From assembly GCA_947454485.1 (NCBI GenBank), contig CANGJJ010000001.1, positions 124,001-188,000 of the forward strand: a stretch of DNA of 64,000 nucleotides. The letters run 5' to 3'. The position numbers were made by a program, and so were the translations under genes. Below the pieces are notes generated by a model. The model worked only from the letters and a program-made list of their open reading frames with translations, did no database searches and was not told the origin of the DNA. How positions within the stretch are numbered: the stretch's first letter is position 1; every line of letters starts with the position of its first letter. Positions 54,174 to 62,837 of this stretch are shown in pieces. Origin of the DNA: Beijerinckiaceae bacterium (GTDB lineage: Bacteria; Pseudomonadota; Alphaproteobacteria; Rhizobiales; Beijerinckiaceae).

Positions 54174-55256
54174 TTACGCGCTCAGGCCGCCAGCGAGGGT
54201 CGGGAAGTCGAGGGGGCGGAAGCCGTAATGCGACAGCCAGCGCACATCCGCTTCAAAGAAGGGACGCAGATCCGGCATGCCATATTTCAGCATGGCAATG
54301 CGGTCGATGCCCATGCCCCAGGCGAAGCCCTGATATTCATCAGGATCAACGCCGCAATTGCGCAGCACATTGGGATGCACCATGCCGCAGCCCAAAATCT
54401 CGAGCCAATCATCCCCTTCGCCAAAGCGGATCTCGCCGCCTTTGCGTGAACATTGAATATCGACTTCCATCGAGGGTTCAGTGAAGGGGAAGAAAGACGG
54501 ACGAAAGCGCATCTTCACATGGGGCACTTCGAAAAAGGCTTTGCAGCTCTCCTCCAAAATCCATTTCAGATGACCAAGATTGGCCTGCTTGTCGATGACA
54601 AGGCCCTCGACCTGATGGAACATAGGCGTATGGGTTTGGTCGCTGTCACAGCGATAGGTGCGGCCGGGGCAGATCACGCGGATCGGCGGCTTTTGCGACA
54701 ACATCGTGCGCACCTGGACGGGGCTCGTATGGGTGCGCAGCAATTTGCGTTCACCAGCCTCATTCGGATTGAAGAAGAAAGTGTCGTGCATTTCGCGCGC
54801 AGGATGACCAACTGGGAAGTTGAGGCGCGTGAAGTTGTAATCATCGCTCTCGACATCCGGCCCTTCGGCAATCGAGAAGCCAAGATCTGCGAAGATCGCG
54901 GTCAGTTCATCCATGACCTGCGAGATGGGGTGAATACGCCCGCTCTCAATGCCGCTGTCGCGCACGGGCAAAGTCACATCCACTGTCTCGGAGGCGAGGC
55001 GCATCTGTAGCGCGGCATCTTTCAGCAGGCTGCGGCGCTGCGTGAGTGCGTCGCTGACTTTATCCTTGAGTGCATTGATCTGCGCGCCAGCGCTCTTGCG
55101 CTCATCAGGCGACATTTTGCCCAAAGTTGCGAGCAGGGCCGAGATGGAGCCCTTCTTGCCCAGCGAGGCCACACGCACAGTCTCGAGCGCGGCTTCATCC
55201 TGTGCAGCCGCAATGGCGGTCAGGGTTTCGGCTTCAAGAGCGGAAAGATCGGACAT
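54174..55256 (-). CDS. pheS: Phenylalanine-tRNA ligase alpha subunit
   Basis: 360 residues. A coiled-coil N terminus (1-85) precedes the class II catalytic core: motif 1 region [22 protein letters not shown], motif 2 [27 protein letters not shown] and motif 3 [17 protein letters not shown]. It binds ATP and Phe. The ribosome site is weak. An intrinsic terminator stands between rplT and pheS, so pheST may have its own promoter or be reached by readthrough, as in the attenuated E. coli system. Confidence 0.97.
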   Translation of the reverse strand: MSDLSALEAETLTAIAAAQDEAALETVRVASLGKKGSISALLATLGKMSPDERKSAGAQINALKDKVSDALTQRRSLLKDAALQMRLASETVDVTLPVRDSGIESGRIHPISQVMDELTAIFADLGFSIAEGPDVESDDYNFTRLNFPVGHPAREMHDTFFFNPNEAGERKLLRTHTSPVQVRTMLSQKPPIRVICPGRTYRCDSDQTHTPMFHQVEGLVIDKQANLGHLKWILEESCKAFFEVPHVKMRFRPSFFPFTEPSMEVDIQCSRKGGEIRFGEGDDWLEILGCGMVHPNVLRNCGVDPDEYQGFAWGMGIDRIAMLKYGMPDLRPFFEADVRWLSHYGFRPLDFPTLAGGLSA

Positions 55257-55335
55257 GGGGCGAAATCTCGCGGGTTTTGATGATGGCGGCTTTTGCCATG
55301 CGGGGGCGGGCTTGTCGAGTTTGGGGACCTTGAAT

Positions 55336-55367
55336 CAAAAAGGCCCGCTCGGATGAACGGGCCTTTT
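55336..55367 (-). terminator. Intrinsic terminator between rplT and pheS
   Basis: AAAAGGCCCG (55338-55347) and CGGGCCTTTT (55358-55367) form a 10-bp stem with a 10-base loop. On the minus strand TTTTTGATT follows. It lies about 80 bases before the pheS start. Confidence 0.85.
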
Positions 55368-55388
55368 CGAAGATAGGGTCGCTTTGGC

Positions 55389-55754
55389 TCAGGCCGCTGC
55401 GGGAAGGGCAGCCTTGGCCTTCTCGACGATGGCCTTGAAAGCTGCCGGCTCATGGATCGACAGCTCCGAGAGAACCTTGCGGTCGATCTCGATGCCTGCA
55501 TTGCTCAGACCGCAGATGAAGCGGCTGTAGGTCAGGCCGAATTCACGCACAGCGGCGTTCAGGCGCTGGATCCAAAGCGCGCGGAAGGTGCGCTTCTTGT
55601 TCTTGCGGTCGCGATAGGCGTACTGCATCGACTTGTCGACGGCAGCCTTTGCGGCGCGAATAGTATTCTTGCGACGGCCGTAGAAACCTTTGGCCTGATC
55701 GAGGGTCTTCTTGTGCTTGGCATGGGCGGTTACACCGCGCTTGACACGTGCCAT
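55389..55754 (-). CDS. rplT: 50S ribosomal protein L20
   Basis: 121 residues. [30 protein letters not shown] at the N terminus, [26 protein letters not shown] and [18 protein letters not shown] are typical. L20 is needed for 50S assembly and in several bacteria represses rpmI-rplT by binding its mRNA. AGGAGA precedes the ATG. It follows rpmI by 45 bases and is closed by a terminator. Confidence 0.98.
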   Translation of the reverse strand: MARVKRGVTAHAKHKKTLDQAKGFYGRRKNTIRAAKAAVDKSMQYAYRDRKNKKRTFRALWIQRLNAAVREFGLTYSRFICGLSNAGIEIDRKVLSELSIHEPAAFKAIVEKAKAALPAAA

Positions 55755-55799
55755 GGCTGATCTCCTGAGACTTTAGAAAGCAAAAACCGGGAAGGAACT

Positions 55800-56000
55800 T
55801 CAGCCGTTGGGCAGGAAGAACTTGATGACGTTGTCACCATCCGTCTTGAACATGACGTTGGTGCCACGCAGATTCCGGATCTGCTTCTTCGTCCGCTTGA
55901 TCATGCCGTGGCGCTTGCCCGCCTGAGCATACATCACCTTGCCTGTGCCGGTGATCTTGAAGCGCTTTTTAGCGCCCGACTTCGTCTTCAACTTGGGCAT
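55800..56000 (-). CDS. rpmI: 50S ribosomal protein L35
   Basis: 66 residues, very basic: [22 protein letters not shown], then [16 protein letters not shown] and a hydrophobic end [21 protein letters not shown] precedes the ATG. It is first in the rpmI-rplT unit and has its own promoter and a structured leader of about 110 bases. In most relatives it follows infC directly; here two genes intervene. Confidence 0.98.
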   Translation of the reverse strand: MPKLKTKSGAKKRFKITGTGKVMYAQAGKRHGMIKRTKKQIRNLRGTNVMFKTDGDNVIKFFLPNG

Positions 56001-56075
56001 TTTGCTCTCCTTGGGGCCCGGTGGCCTTGAGGGTTGTCCAGCTTTCGCCGGTTCGCATCGGGAATGAGCGAAACA

Positions 56076-56110
56076 GAACCGCCACGGCAGCCCTAACGGC
56101 CGGGCGGTTC
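56076..56110 (-). promoter_or_regulatory. Long stem-loop in the rpmI-rplT leader
   Basis: GAACCGCC (56076-56083) pairs with GGCGGTTC (56103-56110), continued by CGGC (56085-56088) and GCCG (56099-56102) across one bulged base: 12 bp in all. It would form at the very 5' end of the transcript and is a candidate binding site for L20 or another autoregulator. Confidence 0.45.
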
Positions 56111-56119
56111 AGAGGGCGC

Positions 56120-56148
56120 TGTATAGCGGGGGGGAGGGGCCAATGCAA
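56120..56148 (-). promoter_or_regulatory. Promoter of rpmI-rplT
   Basis: On the minus strand TTGCAT (56148-56143) and TATACA (56125-56120) with 17 bases between. The -35 lies in the loop of a 9-bp inverted repeat (GGGAGGGGC 56132-56140 / GCCCCTCCC 56158-56166) that may end the binding protein transcript. Confidence 0.65.
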
Positions 56149-56177
56149 GCAGCCCCAGCCCCTCCCGGCCCTTTTGG

Positions 56178-57350
56178 TTACTTCATCCGGCAGTCCTGCA
56201 CATAGGCATCGCCCCGGTCTTCGAAGATCTTTTCGCGCAGGGCCGTGGTGATCTTGCCGCTGGGCTCTTTCACCACTTCGGCCGCATACCAATCTTGAAT
56301 TGGGAAGTTATTGGTATTAAAGCGGAATTTGCCGCGCACGGAATCAAATTTGGCAGCTTTGAGGGCGGGTGACAGAACGGCGGGGTCGGTTTTGCCACCG
56401 GTCGCCTTCAAAGCGGCATCCAGAAGGGCTGCCGTATCATAGGCCTGCGCGGCATAGGGGCTGGGCTCGCGCTTATAATCGGCCTCGAAGTCGGCCACGA
56501 AGCGCTTGTTGGCCGCATTGTCCATGGACTTGTTCCAGAAGACCGAGGTACGGCCCCCGATGGCCGCCTCGCCAATGGCGGGCAGGACGGTCTGGTCGAG
56601 GACCGACATTTCGCCAAAGAGCTTCATCTGGGAGGGCAGGCCCGCCTGATTGAACTGCTTGACGAAATTGATCCCCATCCCGCCCGGATAGAAGACGAAG
56701 ACGCCTTCGGGCTTGGCGGCGCGCAGTTGCGAGATCTCGGCGGCATAATCGAGCTGGCCGAATTGGGTATAGACCTCGCCCACGATCTCGCCCTTGAAGA
56801 AGCGCTTGAAGCCCGCGAGCTTGTCTTTGCCAGCCGGATAATTGGGAGCCATCAGATAGACGCGCTTGATGCCCTGTTTCTCGACCCATTGGCCCATGGC
56901 TTCGGGTGAATTGTCATTCTGCCAGGTGGCGGAGAAGAAATTGGGATGGCACATCTTGCCTGCCAGCTCCGAAGGACCGGCATTGGAGGAGACCAGCACA
57001 AGCCCAGCATCAAGGACAGGCTTGGAGATGCCCAGCAGCACATTGGAGAAAATCGGCCCGGTGATGATGCGCACCTTGTCGCTCTCGATCATTCGGTCGG
57101 CGAGTTGGCGGCCAATATCGGGTTTGGTCTGGTCATCGCCGATCACAAGCTCAACCTTCATGCCGCCCAGCATGCCGCCGCGATGTTTGAGAGCGAGCTG
57201 AAAAGCGTCTCGCGTCTCAGCGCCTAAAACGCCTTCGGGGCCTGACAAAGTGGTGATGAGACCGATCTTCAATGTCTGTTGAGCATGGGTGCTCGTGCTC
57301 ATCAGCGCGAGCGCAGCAACGGCTGCCAAAGCTTTCCCAAAGCGGGCCAT
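56178..57350 (-). CDS. Branched-chain amino acid-type (LivJ-like) ABC substrate-binding protein
   Basis: 390 residues with a signal peptide (ALAAVAALALMSTSTHAQ). The type I periplasmic fold is evident: TLKIGLITTLSGPEGVLGAETRDAFQLALKH, LVIGDDQTKPDIGRQLADRMIESD, IITGPIFSNVLLGISKPV and VYLMAPNYPAGKDKLAGFK. Such proteins bind amino acids, amides, urea or aromatic acids for LivHMGF transporters; no such genes are near. It sits between infC and rpmI, interrupting a normally tight ribosomal/IF3 cluster. Confidence 0.88.
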   Translation of the reverse strand: MARFGKALAAVAALALMSTSTHAQQTLKIGLITTLSGPEGVLGAETRDAFQLALKHRGGMLGGMKVELVIGDDQTKPDIGRQLADRMIESDKVRIITGPIFSNVLLGISKPVLDAGLVLVSSNAGPSELAGKMCHPNFFSATWQNDNSPEAMGQWVEKQGIKRVYLMAPNYPAGKDKLAGFKRFFKGEIVGEVYTQFGQLDYAAEISQLRAAKPEGVFVFYPGGMGINFVKQFNQAGLPSQMKLFGEMSVLDQTVLPAIGEAAIGGRTSVFWNKSMDNAANKRFVADFEADYKREPSPYAAQAYDTAALLDAALKATGGKTDPAVLSPALKAAKFDSVRGKFRFNTNNFPIQDWYAAEVVKEPSGKITTALREKIFEDRGDAYVQDCRMK

Positions 57351-57439
57351 CGGATCCTCCCTGTTTTGCGAGTTTGTCTCGCTTGGGATCTATCCGACCA
57401 TTGCCGCTGGCGCCCGTCAAGGCAGGTTTGAGAAGCTGC

Positions 57440-57811
57440 TTATCTCACGAAGGCGCGAGTTTCGCCGCGCAGCACATGTGAGCGCCACATGATGTAGATC
57501 ACGCCGAGCAGCAAAGCGAAGTCGAGCGCAATGCCCCAGCGCAGCCAGCGCAAACGGCCCCACAAAAATTCCAGCAAGCCGCAATCGCGAATGCCAAGGC
57601 GCAGACCGCAGTGGCCTTGGTAAAGCTCTGCCTGTGACATCAAGAAGAAGGCCCAAGGGGCCACCCAGATGAGCAAGGCGAGTGCGTAATTGATCCAGGC
57701 TGATGGGCCCTGCAGGCCGCGATCACGCGCGATCCAGAACCACAACAGCACAATGGAATTGCCCAGAATGATCTTCAGCCAGACCAGGATGACGTAGAAT
57801 ACGATCAGCAT
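57440..57811 (-). CDS. Small membrane protein of unknown function
   Basis: 123 residues with three to four hydrophobic segments (LIVFYVILVWLKIILGNSIVLLWFW, ALALLIWVAPWAFFL, WGIALDFALLLGVIYIMW). Polar loops hold two Cys (GHCGLRLGIRDCGLLE) that may face the periplasm. I do not recognise a family. It starts 30 bases after infC and its ribosome site AGGGAG pairs with TCCCT just upstream (57819-57833). Likely cotranscribed with infC. Confidence 0.6.
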   Translation of the reverse strand: MLIVFYVILVWLKIILGNSIVLLWFWIARDRGLQGPSAWINYALALLIWVAPWAFFLMSQAELYQGHCGLRLGIRDCGLLEFLWGRLRWLRWGIALDFALLLGVIYIMWRSHVLRGETRAFVR

Positions 57812-57841
57812 GACTGGCTCCCTGTCAAAGGGACTGGCGCC

Positions 57842-58381
57842 TTACTTGGGCGCCAGCACCATGATCATTTGGCGACCTTCCATCGAAGGCTCAGCCTCAA
57901 CCTTCGCATAGGGCGAGGTCTCGTCGCGAACGCGGCGTAGCAAAGCATAGCCAAGATCTTGATGGGCGAGTTCGCGACCACGGAAGCGCAAGGTGACCTT
58001 GACCTTGTCGCCTTCTTCGAAGAAGCGGCGCACGGCCTTCATCTTGGTTTCATAGTCATGATCGTCGATGCCGGGACGCAGCTTGATTTCCTTGATCTCG
58101 ACGACCTTCTGGCGCTTGCGCGCTTCAGCGGCTTTCTTCTGCTCGGTGAAGCGGAATTTGCCGTAGTCGAGAATCTTACAAACCGGCGGTTCGGCATTCG
58201 GCACGATCTCGACGAGATCGAGCCCGACCTCCTCCGCCAATTGCAAGGCCACTCCAAGTTCCGTGACGCCTTTGTTCTGTCCGTCCTGATCAATCAGCAT
58301 GACATCACGGGCGCGGATTTCACGGTTCGTCTTGGGTCCCGTCTTCGTTGGGGCGGGCGGTGCTTTCATAGGGCGGCGAAT
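57842..58381 (-). CDS. infC: Translation initiation factor IF-3, with AUU start codon
   Basis: 179 residues if started at ATT (58381). The N domain has [21 protein letters not shown], the linker is Lys/Glu-rich ([36 protein letters not shown]), and the C domain has [21 protein letters not shown]; it ends IMVLAPK. IF-3 checks start-codon pairing on the 30S subunit. The nearest ATG (58369) lies 19 bases from the AAGGAG (58389-58394), too far; ATT at 58381 lies 7 bases away and adds M-R-R-P, as known in related IF-3. The AUU start is the classic autoregulated arrangement. Confidence 0.95.
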   Translation of the reverse strand: MRRPMKAPPAPTKTGPKTNREIRARDVMLIDQDGQNKGVTELGVALQLAEEVGLDLVEIVPNAEPPVCKILDYGKFRFTEQKKAAEARKRQKVVEIKEIKLRPGIDDHDYETKMKAVRRFFEEGDKVKVTLRFRGRELAHQDLGYALLRRVRDETSPYAKVEAEPSMEGRQMIMVLAPK

Positions 58382-58472
58382 GGTCGATCTCCTTCAAATC
58401 CATGGAACGGACCCGGTAGCAGAAAGCGCTTACGCCCCCGCTGCAAAGCCGCGAGGACCGGACCCGCTGAGA

Positions 58473-58500
58473 GCTTTAGGCGATTGCGGGGTGATGTCAA
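58473..58500 (-). promoter_or_regulatory. Promoter of infC
   Basis: On the minus strand TTGACA (58500-58495) is followed after 16 bases by TAAAGC (58478-58473). The -35 abuts the stop codon of the glycosyltransferase gene (58501-58503). The predicted leader is about 85 bases. Confidence 0.55.
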
Positions 58501-59733
58501 TTACCCCCGCGAGGGGCCGGTTGGCCCATCCTCCAGCAGTGCGGCATAAACATTGAGTGTTTGTACGCACATATGCTCCAGCGAAAAATTGGCCTCGACA
58601 TGCGCCCGGGCCCGCCCGGCCAGCGCATCGCGGCTGCTCTGGGTGAGGGAAAGCGCATGGGCCAGCGCATCGGCCAGTGCTTGGGGATCATCGGGAGGCA
58701 CGCGCCAGCCCGTGCGGGCGCTGGGATCCACCTGCGGAGGGGCGAGAACCGTTTCCGGCACAGCGCCAAGGTCGCTGACCACCACCGGGGCGCCCATGGC
58801 CTGCGCCTCCACCGCCGAGCGTCCGAACGCCTCTGGCTGGGTTGAGGGGACTGTGACGACAGCCGAGGCCATGAAGGCGGCGGGCATATCGGTGCAATGT
58901 CCGGGAATGCGCACAATGTCGCTGAGCCCAGCCTCCTCGATCTTTTTGCGCAGAGTGCGCACATAGCCATCGCGGCCCTGATCATCCCCCGCCAGCACAA
59001 AGGTCGTGCCGGTCATGCCCGCTTCTTTGAGACGGCGCGCGGCCTCAATGAGCACCATCTGCCCCTTCCAGCTCGTCAAGCGTGCGGCGAGCAGGACGAT
59101 CTGCTCATCGGGATTGACGCCCCAGTCCTTGCGCAATTTCTGGATCCGCTCGGGGGCGACATCGCGCGGCGAAAAGCTGCGCAGATCCGTGCCGCGATGG
59201 ATGACGCACAAATGCTCATGCGCAAAGGGATGCAAATCCACAATGCGCCGCGCCGTATAATGCGAATTGGCAATCACCACATCGCCGCGCGCCATGACCG
59301 AATTGTAGAAGGTCTTGAGAATGGACTGCGAGGCATAGCTGCCGTGATAGGTCGTCACAAAGGGCGTGTTGGTGCCGCGCGCCGCCCCCAGCGCCACCCA
59401 AGCAGGCGCGCGCGAACGGGCATGGATGAGATCGACGCCTTCATCGCGCATCACACGCTTCAAGCGACGCACATTGAGCGCCATGGCGAGCGGATTTTTG
59501 GTTTTGGCGGGGAAGGGAATCCACACGCCGCCCTTGGCCTGCAATTCGCTGATGAGCCGTCCGCCGCGCGTCGCCACCAAAGCGCGCGCACCAGCCTGCG
59601 CCAAAGCGGCGGCAATATCGATCGTGGTGCGCTCGGCACCGCCCGCATTCAATTCGGGGATGATTTGCAAAACGGTCCGGCCAGCCAAAGCAGCAATGGC
59701 AGCGGAGGAGAGACGCGATCCATCGGTCAGCAT
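58501..59733 (-). CDS. Glycosyltransferase family 4 (GT-B)
   Basis: 410 residues from the ATG at 59733. Two Rossmann-like domains: the N-terminal one with PELNAGGAERTTIDIAAALAQAG and HARSRAPAWVALGAARG, and the C-terminal donor domain with VLLAARLTSWKGQ, PGHCTDMPAAFMAS and the sugar-nucleotide signature EAFGRSAVEAQAMGAPVVVSDLGAVPE. It should transfer a sugar from a nucleotide donor to a lipid or polysaccharide acceptor; the acceptor is unknown. A TTG 54 bases upstream extends the frame almost to the divergent gene and was judged less likely. Confidence 0.87.
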   Translation of the reverse strand: MLTDGSRLSSAAIAALAGRTVLQIIPELNAGGAERTTIDIAAALAQAGARALVATRGGRLISELQAKGGVWIPFPAKTKNPLAMALNVRRLKRVMRDEGVDLIHARSRAPAWVALGAARGTNTPFVTTYHGSYASQSILKTFYNSVMARGDVVIANSHYTARRIVDLHPFAHEHLCVIHRGTDLRSFSPRDVAPERIQKLRKDWGVNPDEQIVLLAARLTSWKGQMVLIEAARRLKEAGMTGTTFVLAGDDQGRDGYVRTLRKKIEEAGLSDIVRIPGHCTDMPAAFMASAVVTVPSTQPEAFGRSAVEAQAMGAPVVVSDLGAVPETVLAPPQVDPSARTGWRVPPDDPQALADALAHALSLTQSSRDALAGRARAHVEANFSLEHMCVQTLNVYAALLEDGPTGPSRG

Positions 59734-59811
59734 CCGGTCATCCGCACCTGTTGCGAGAATTGAGCGCGCCGCATAAGCCTCTTCCAATCATCAGTCGTGA
59801 GGCCAGCTAGC

Positions 59812-60612
59812 ATGAGTGCCATCGAGCCGCATCCAGAACCGACCTTCCTTGAAGTCGGCGGCGAGCGCAACCGCCGCCGCATCGCCTTCCGCAGGAGATT
59901 TCCGACGGAGGCAGGCAAAAACCGTCCGGGATTGGTGTGGCTTGGCGGTTTCAAATCCGACATGGAGTCCACCAAAGCGCAGCGCCTCGACCAATGGGCC
60001 GCCGAACAGGGCCGCGCCATGCTGCGCTTTGATTATTCGGGCCATGGCGTCTCGGGCGGGCGTTTCGAAGATGGCACGATCGGCCAATGGCTCGAAGAAA
60101 GCCTCGCGATGATTCGCAAAGAGACGCAGGGGCCGCAAATTCTCATTGGCTCCTCCATGGGCGGCTGGATCTCGATGCTGATCGCCAAAGCTATGGGCAC
60201 GGCAGGCGACACAAGCGCGCTCGCCGGTCTCGTTCTCATTGCCCCCGCGCTTGATTTCACCGAGGCGCTGATCTGGTCGAAACTTCCCCAAGAGGTGCAA
60301 GACGAGATCATCCGCACCGGGCGGTGGTTGCGCCCCACGCCCTATTCGCCAGAGCCCATGGCGATCACGCAGAGGCTGATTGAAGAGGGGCGCCAGCATC
60401 TGCTGTTTGGCTCACCTCTGCGCTCTTATTGTCCCGTCCATATTTTGCAAGGCACGGATGATCCTGATGTGCCGCCCAATCATGCGATGAAATTGGTGCA
60501 TCATCTGGCGAGCGATCCTGTCTCGCTCACGCTCATCAAAGGCGGCGATCATCGCTTGTCACGCGAGGAAGACATCGCGCGGTTGCTCAGTGCGGTGGAG
60601 AAGATCGCTTAA
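59812..60612 (+). CDS. Alpha/beta hydrolase, ABHD10-like
   Basis: 266 residues. The nucleophile elbow is IGSSMGGWIS (about 125), the acid Asp is in LQGTDDPDVPP and the His in KGGDHRLSRE. NRPGLVWLGGFKSDMESTKA and FDYSGHGVSGGRF are typical of the ABHD10/palmitoyl-thioesterase-like bacterial group. A thioesterase, lactonase or esterase role is likely. GTGAGG (59797-59802) precedes the ATG at 59812. Its stop overlaps that of the convergent exporter gene (TTAA). Confidence 0.85.
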   Translation: MSAIEPHPEPTFLEVGGERNRRRIAFRRRFPTEAGKNRPGLVWLGGFKSDMESTKAQRLDQWAAEQGRAMLRFDYSGHGVSGGRFEDGTIGQWLEESLAMIRKETQGPQILIGSSMGGWISMLIAKAMGTAGDTSALAGLVLIAPALDFTEALIWSKLPQEVQDEIIRTGRWLRPTPYSPEPMAITQRLIEEGRQHLLFGSPLRSYCPVHILQGTDDPDVPPNHAMKLVHHLASDPVSLTLIKGGDHRLSREEDIARLLSAVEKIA

Positions 60613-61796
60613 GCGCGCAGATGGCGCGTGGCGCGAAAGAGCACGAAAGAGCCGGTACCCGAAATCGCCATCACCACCGCCACCGGCAGAGCATTGGTGG
60701 ATAAAAAGAGCGACATCGCCCAAGCAATGGGTGCGGCTGAACTCATCTGCACAAAGCCCATGAGAGATGAGGCTGCGCCCGCCCGTTCAGGAAAGGGCGA
60801 CATGGCAGCGGCAATCACATTGGGCATAACGAAAGACAGGCCGAAGAAGAATACCATTTCGGGGATAATGAAGGCGAGCGGTTCGCGCGGGAAAGCGATG
60901 ACGGCGAGCAATTGTGAGATGCCGCCGATCATCATGAAAATCACGCCGCGCTTGATCATGCCATCAAGCCCACGCCGCGCCACCATCCGCGCGCCCACAT
61001 AAGCCCCGCTCACATAACAGCATGAGCAGCAGGCAAACATCAGGCCGAAGCTGATCGAGTCAAAACCATAAACGCGCTGCAGCACATAAGACGAGCCGGA
61101 GAGAAAGACGAAGAGCCCGTTATAGCCAATCGCCTGCAGCACTGCATAAGAGCGGAAGGCGCGGTTCTTCAGAACTTCGCGGAAGCTCGCGATGACACTG
61201 CCAAGAGACAGCGGGCCAATCTGTTTGGCCTTGTTGGTTTCAGGCAGCAGCAGCAAGACGGTGAAGGCGAGAATGCCGGCCACCAGCAGCATTGCCAGAA
61301 AGCTCGCATGCCAATCAAAGAGCGATTGCAAAACGCCGCCCAGAACCGGCGCGCCAATGGGCGCAAAGCCGACGATGGCGCTCATGATCGCGAGCTGTCG
61401 GCCTGCCTGCGCACCTTCATAAAGATCGCGCACAATGGCTCTCGCCAGGATGATGGGGCCGGCCGCACCCAGAGATTGGATGATGCGTGCGGTGATCAGC
61501 GTCTCGATATTGGTCGAAAGAACGCAGGCCAGAGTGGCGAAGAGATAAAGACCAAAGCCGACGAGCAGGACGGGCCTTCGGCCCAATTTGTCCGAGAGCG
61601 GTCCATAGATGATCTGGCCGAAGGCAAAGCCGATCACATAGGCCGACATGGTCAGCTGCACGGCGCCTGCAGAGGCCGAGAGCGCGGCCCCAATAAAGGG
61701 CATGGAGGCGAGATAGATGTCAGTCGACAGCGGCCCGAGCCCCGTCATCATGGCGAGCAGGATCGTCATGCCGCGTGAGCCGGGGGTCAGTCGCAT
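60609..61796 (-). CDS. MFS multidrug exporter, Bcr/CflA family
   Basis: 395 residues with 12 membrane segments. GLGPLSTDIYLASMPFIGAAL near the N terminus and GPLSDKLGRRPVLL are Bcr/CflA hallmarks; ARIIQSLGAAGPIILARAIVRDLYEG is motif-like and conserved. It exports drugs such as bicyclomycin or metabolites like cysteine in exchange for protons. It is divergent from rimP and convergent with the hydrolase gene. Confidence 0.88.
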   Translation of the reverse strand: MRLTPGSRGMTILLAMMTGLGPLSTDIYLASMPFIGAALSASAGAVQLTMSAYVIGFAFGQIIYGPLSDKLGRRPVLLVGFGLYLFATLACVLSTNIETLITARIIQSLGAAGPIILARAIVRDLYEGAQAGRQLAIMSAIVGFAPIGAPVLGGVLQSLFDWHASFLAMLLVAGILAFTVLLLLPETNKAKQIGPLSLGSVIASFREVLKNRAFRSYAVLQAIGYNGLFVFLSGSSYVLQRVYGFDSISFGLMFACCSCCYVSGAYVGARMVARRGLDGMIKRGVIFMMIGGISQLLAVIAFPREPLAFIIPEMVFFFGLSFVMPNVIAAAMSPFPERAGAASSLMGFVQMSSAAPIAWAMSLFLSTNALPVAVVMAISGTGSFVLFRATRHLRA

Positions 61797-61902
61797 CAGC
61801 CTCTCGGGGTGCCAGAAGAAGGGCTCTGCTTAAGGGCAGTGGGAGGGCCTGTCCAGCGAGGCAGCGCAGCCCTGCCATGCGCCTGCGGGGGCCGGATTTC
61901 CC

Positions 61903-61931
61903 TTGCTTCCAGCCCCAAAAAGGTCTATCAA
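61903..61931 (+). promoter_or_regulatory. Candidate rimP-nusA promoter
   Basis: TTGCTT (61903-61908) and TATCAA (61926-61931) with a 17-base spacer. Moderate match to consensus. It would start transcription near 61938, ahead of the attenuator-like terminator. Confidence 0.35.
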
Positions 61932-61980
61932 GACGACAACATCGTTCTCATAACGGTCATCCTCGATGATCGCATGTTGA

Positions 61981-62032
61981 GAGTGGGGCCCTCCCGGGAC
62001 CCGCTCTTTTTTATTGCCCGGATGACCGGGAG
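61981..62032 (+). terminator. Attenuator-like intrinsic terminator in the rimP-nusA leader
   Basis: GAGTGGGGCCC (61981-61991) pairs with GGGACCCGCTC (61996-62006) with one wobble and one mismatch, followed by TTTTTT (62007-62012). CTCCCGG (61991-61997) can instead pair with CCGGGAG (62026-62032) farther down, an alternative that would break the terminator. A second hairpin CCCGG-ATGA-CCGGG lies at 62017-62030, next to the ribosome site. Confidence 0.65.
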
Positions 62033-62041
62033 TGGAGCCAA

Positions 62042-62794
62042 ATGACCGAGGATCAGCCCTCGACCCCTGCCGAAATTGATTCGGCTTTGCTCGACGAGCC
62101 CCGTCTCACCCAAGAGACGGGCGTCGCCGCGCGCGTGGCCACCATTGCTGTGCCCGTGTTACGCGATCTGGGGATGCGCCTTGTGCGCGTGAAGGTTTCG
62201 GGCCTGAATGGCATGACCGTGCAGATCATGGTCGAGCGCCCTGATGGGTCTGTGAATGTTCAGGACTGCGAAGAGGCCAGCATGGCCCTGTCGCCCGTTC
62301 TTGATATCGAAGAGCCCATTACCGCCGCTTATCATCTGGAATTGTCCTCGCCCGGCATCGACCGCCCCTTGGTGCGCGTGTCCGATTTTGCCCGCGCCAT
62401 TGGCCATGAAGTGCGTCTTGAGACGGTGGTTCTGGTGGGCGACCGCAAGCGCTTTCGCGGCTGGATCGAGGCGGTTGAGGGCGAGGGCCGTGAGGCCCAG
62501 CTCAAGCTGCGCCGGATGGATGCGGCTGCCGACGAGGAGGCTGATGTCACCATTCCCTTGCGGGATGTGGCTGAAGCGCGCCTTGTGCTCACCGAAGCGC
62601 TCATTCGCGAATCCCTCAAGGCTGGCAAGCAGGCCGAAAGCGAGCCTGAGAGCCAAGAGGATGGTGAAGACGGCGGTCCCCGCAAGGGCCCCGGCCGTTT
62701 TCGTCGCAACAAGCCGCAATCCGTGCACCCCGCTGGGGGCGCGCGCAAATCATCGCCCGGCAAGCCGGGACCGCGCGGGGGCTCCCGCAGTTAA
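62042..62794 (+). CDS. rimP: Ribosome maturation factor RimP
   Basis: 250 residues. The core has [46 protein letters not shown] and [15 protein letters not shown], the RimP signature. A long tail (about 200-250) is acidic then basic and Gly/Pro-rich, a common alphaproteobacterial extension. RimP binds the 30S subunit during maturation. GGAG stands four bases before the ATG. nusA follows after 43 bases. Confidence 0.93.
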   Translation: MTEDQPSTPAEIDSALLDEPRLTQETGVAARVATIAVPVLRDLGMRLVRVKVSGLNGMTVQIMVERPDGSVNVQDCEEASMALSPVLDIEEPITAAYHLELSSPGIDRPLVRVSDFARAIGHEVRLETVVLVGDRKRFRGWIEAVEGEGREAQLKLRRMDAAADEEADVTIPLRDVAEARLVLTEALIRESLKAGKQAESEPESQEDGEDGGPRKGPGRFRRNKPQSVHPAGGARKSSPGKPGPRGGSRS

Positions 62795-62837
62795 AAGTTT
62801 CGATCCCCGCGAGATCTTCGCGACAAGGAGGTAGGCC

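Noticed and set aside
58369-58371. ATG at 58369 as the infC start
   Set aside because: The SD is 19 bases away; ATT at 58381 is correctly spaced and restores the family N terminus.
59734-59787. TTG-initiated N-terminal extension of the glycosyltransferase
   Set aside because: It would leave about 24 bases to the divergent gene start and adds no conserved sequence.
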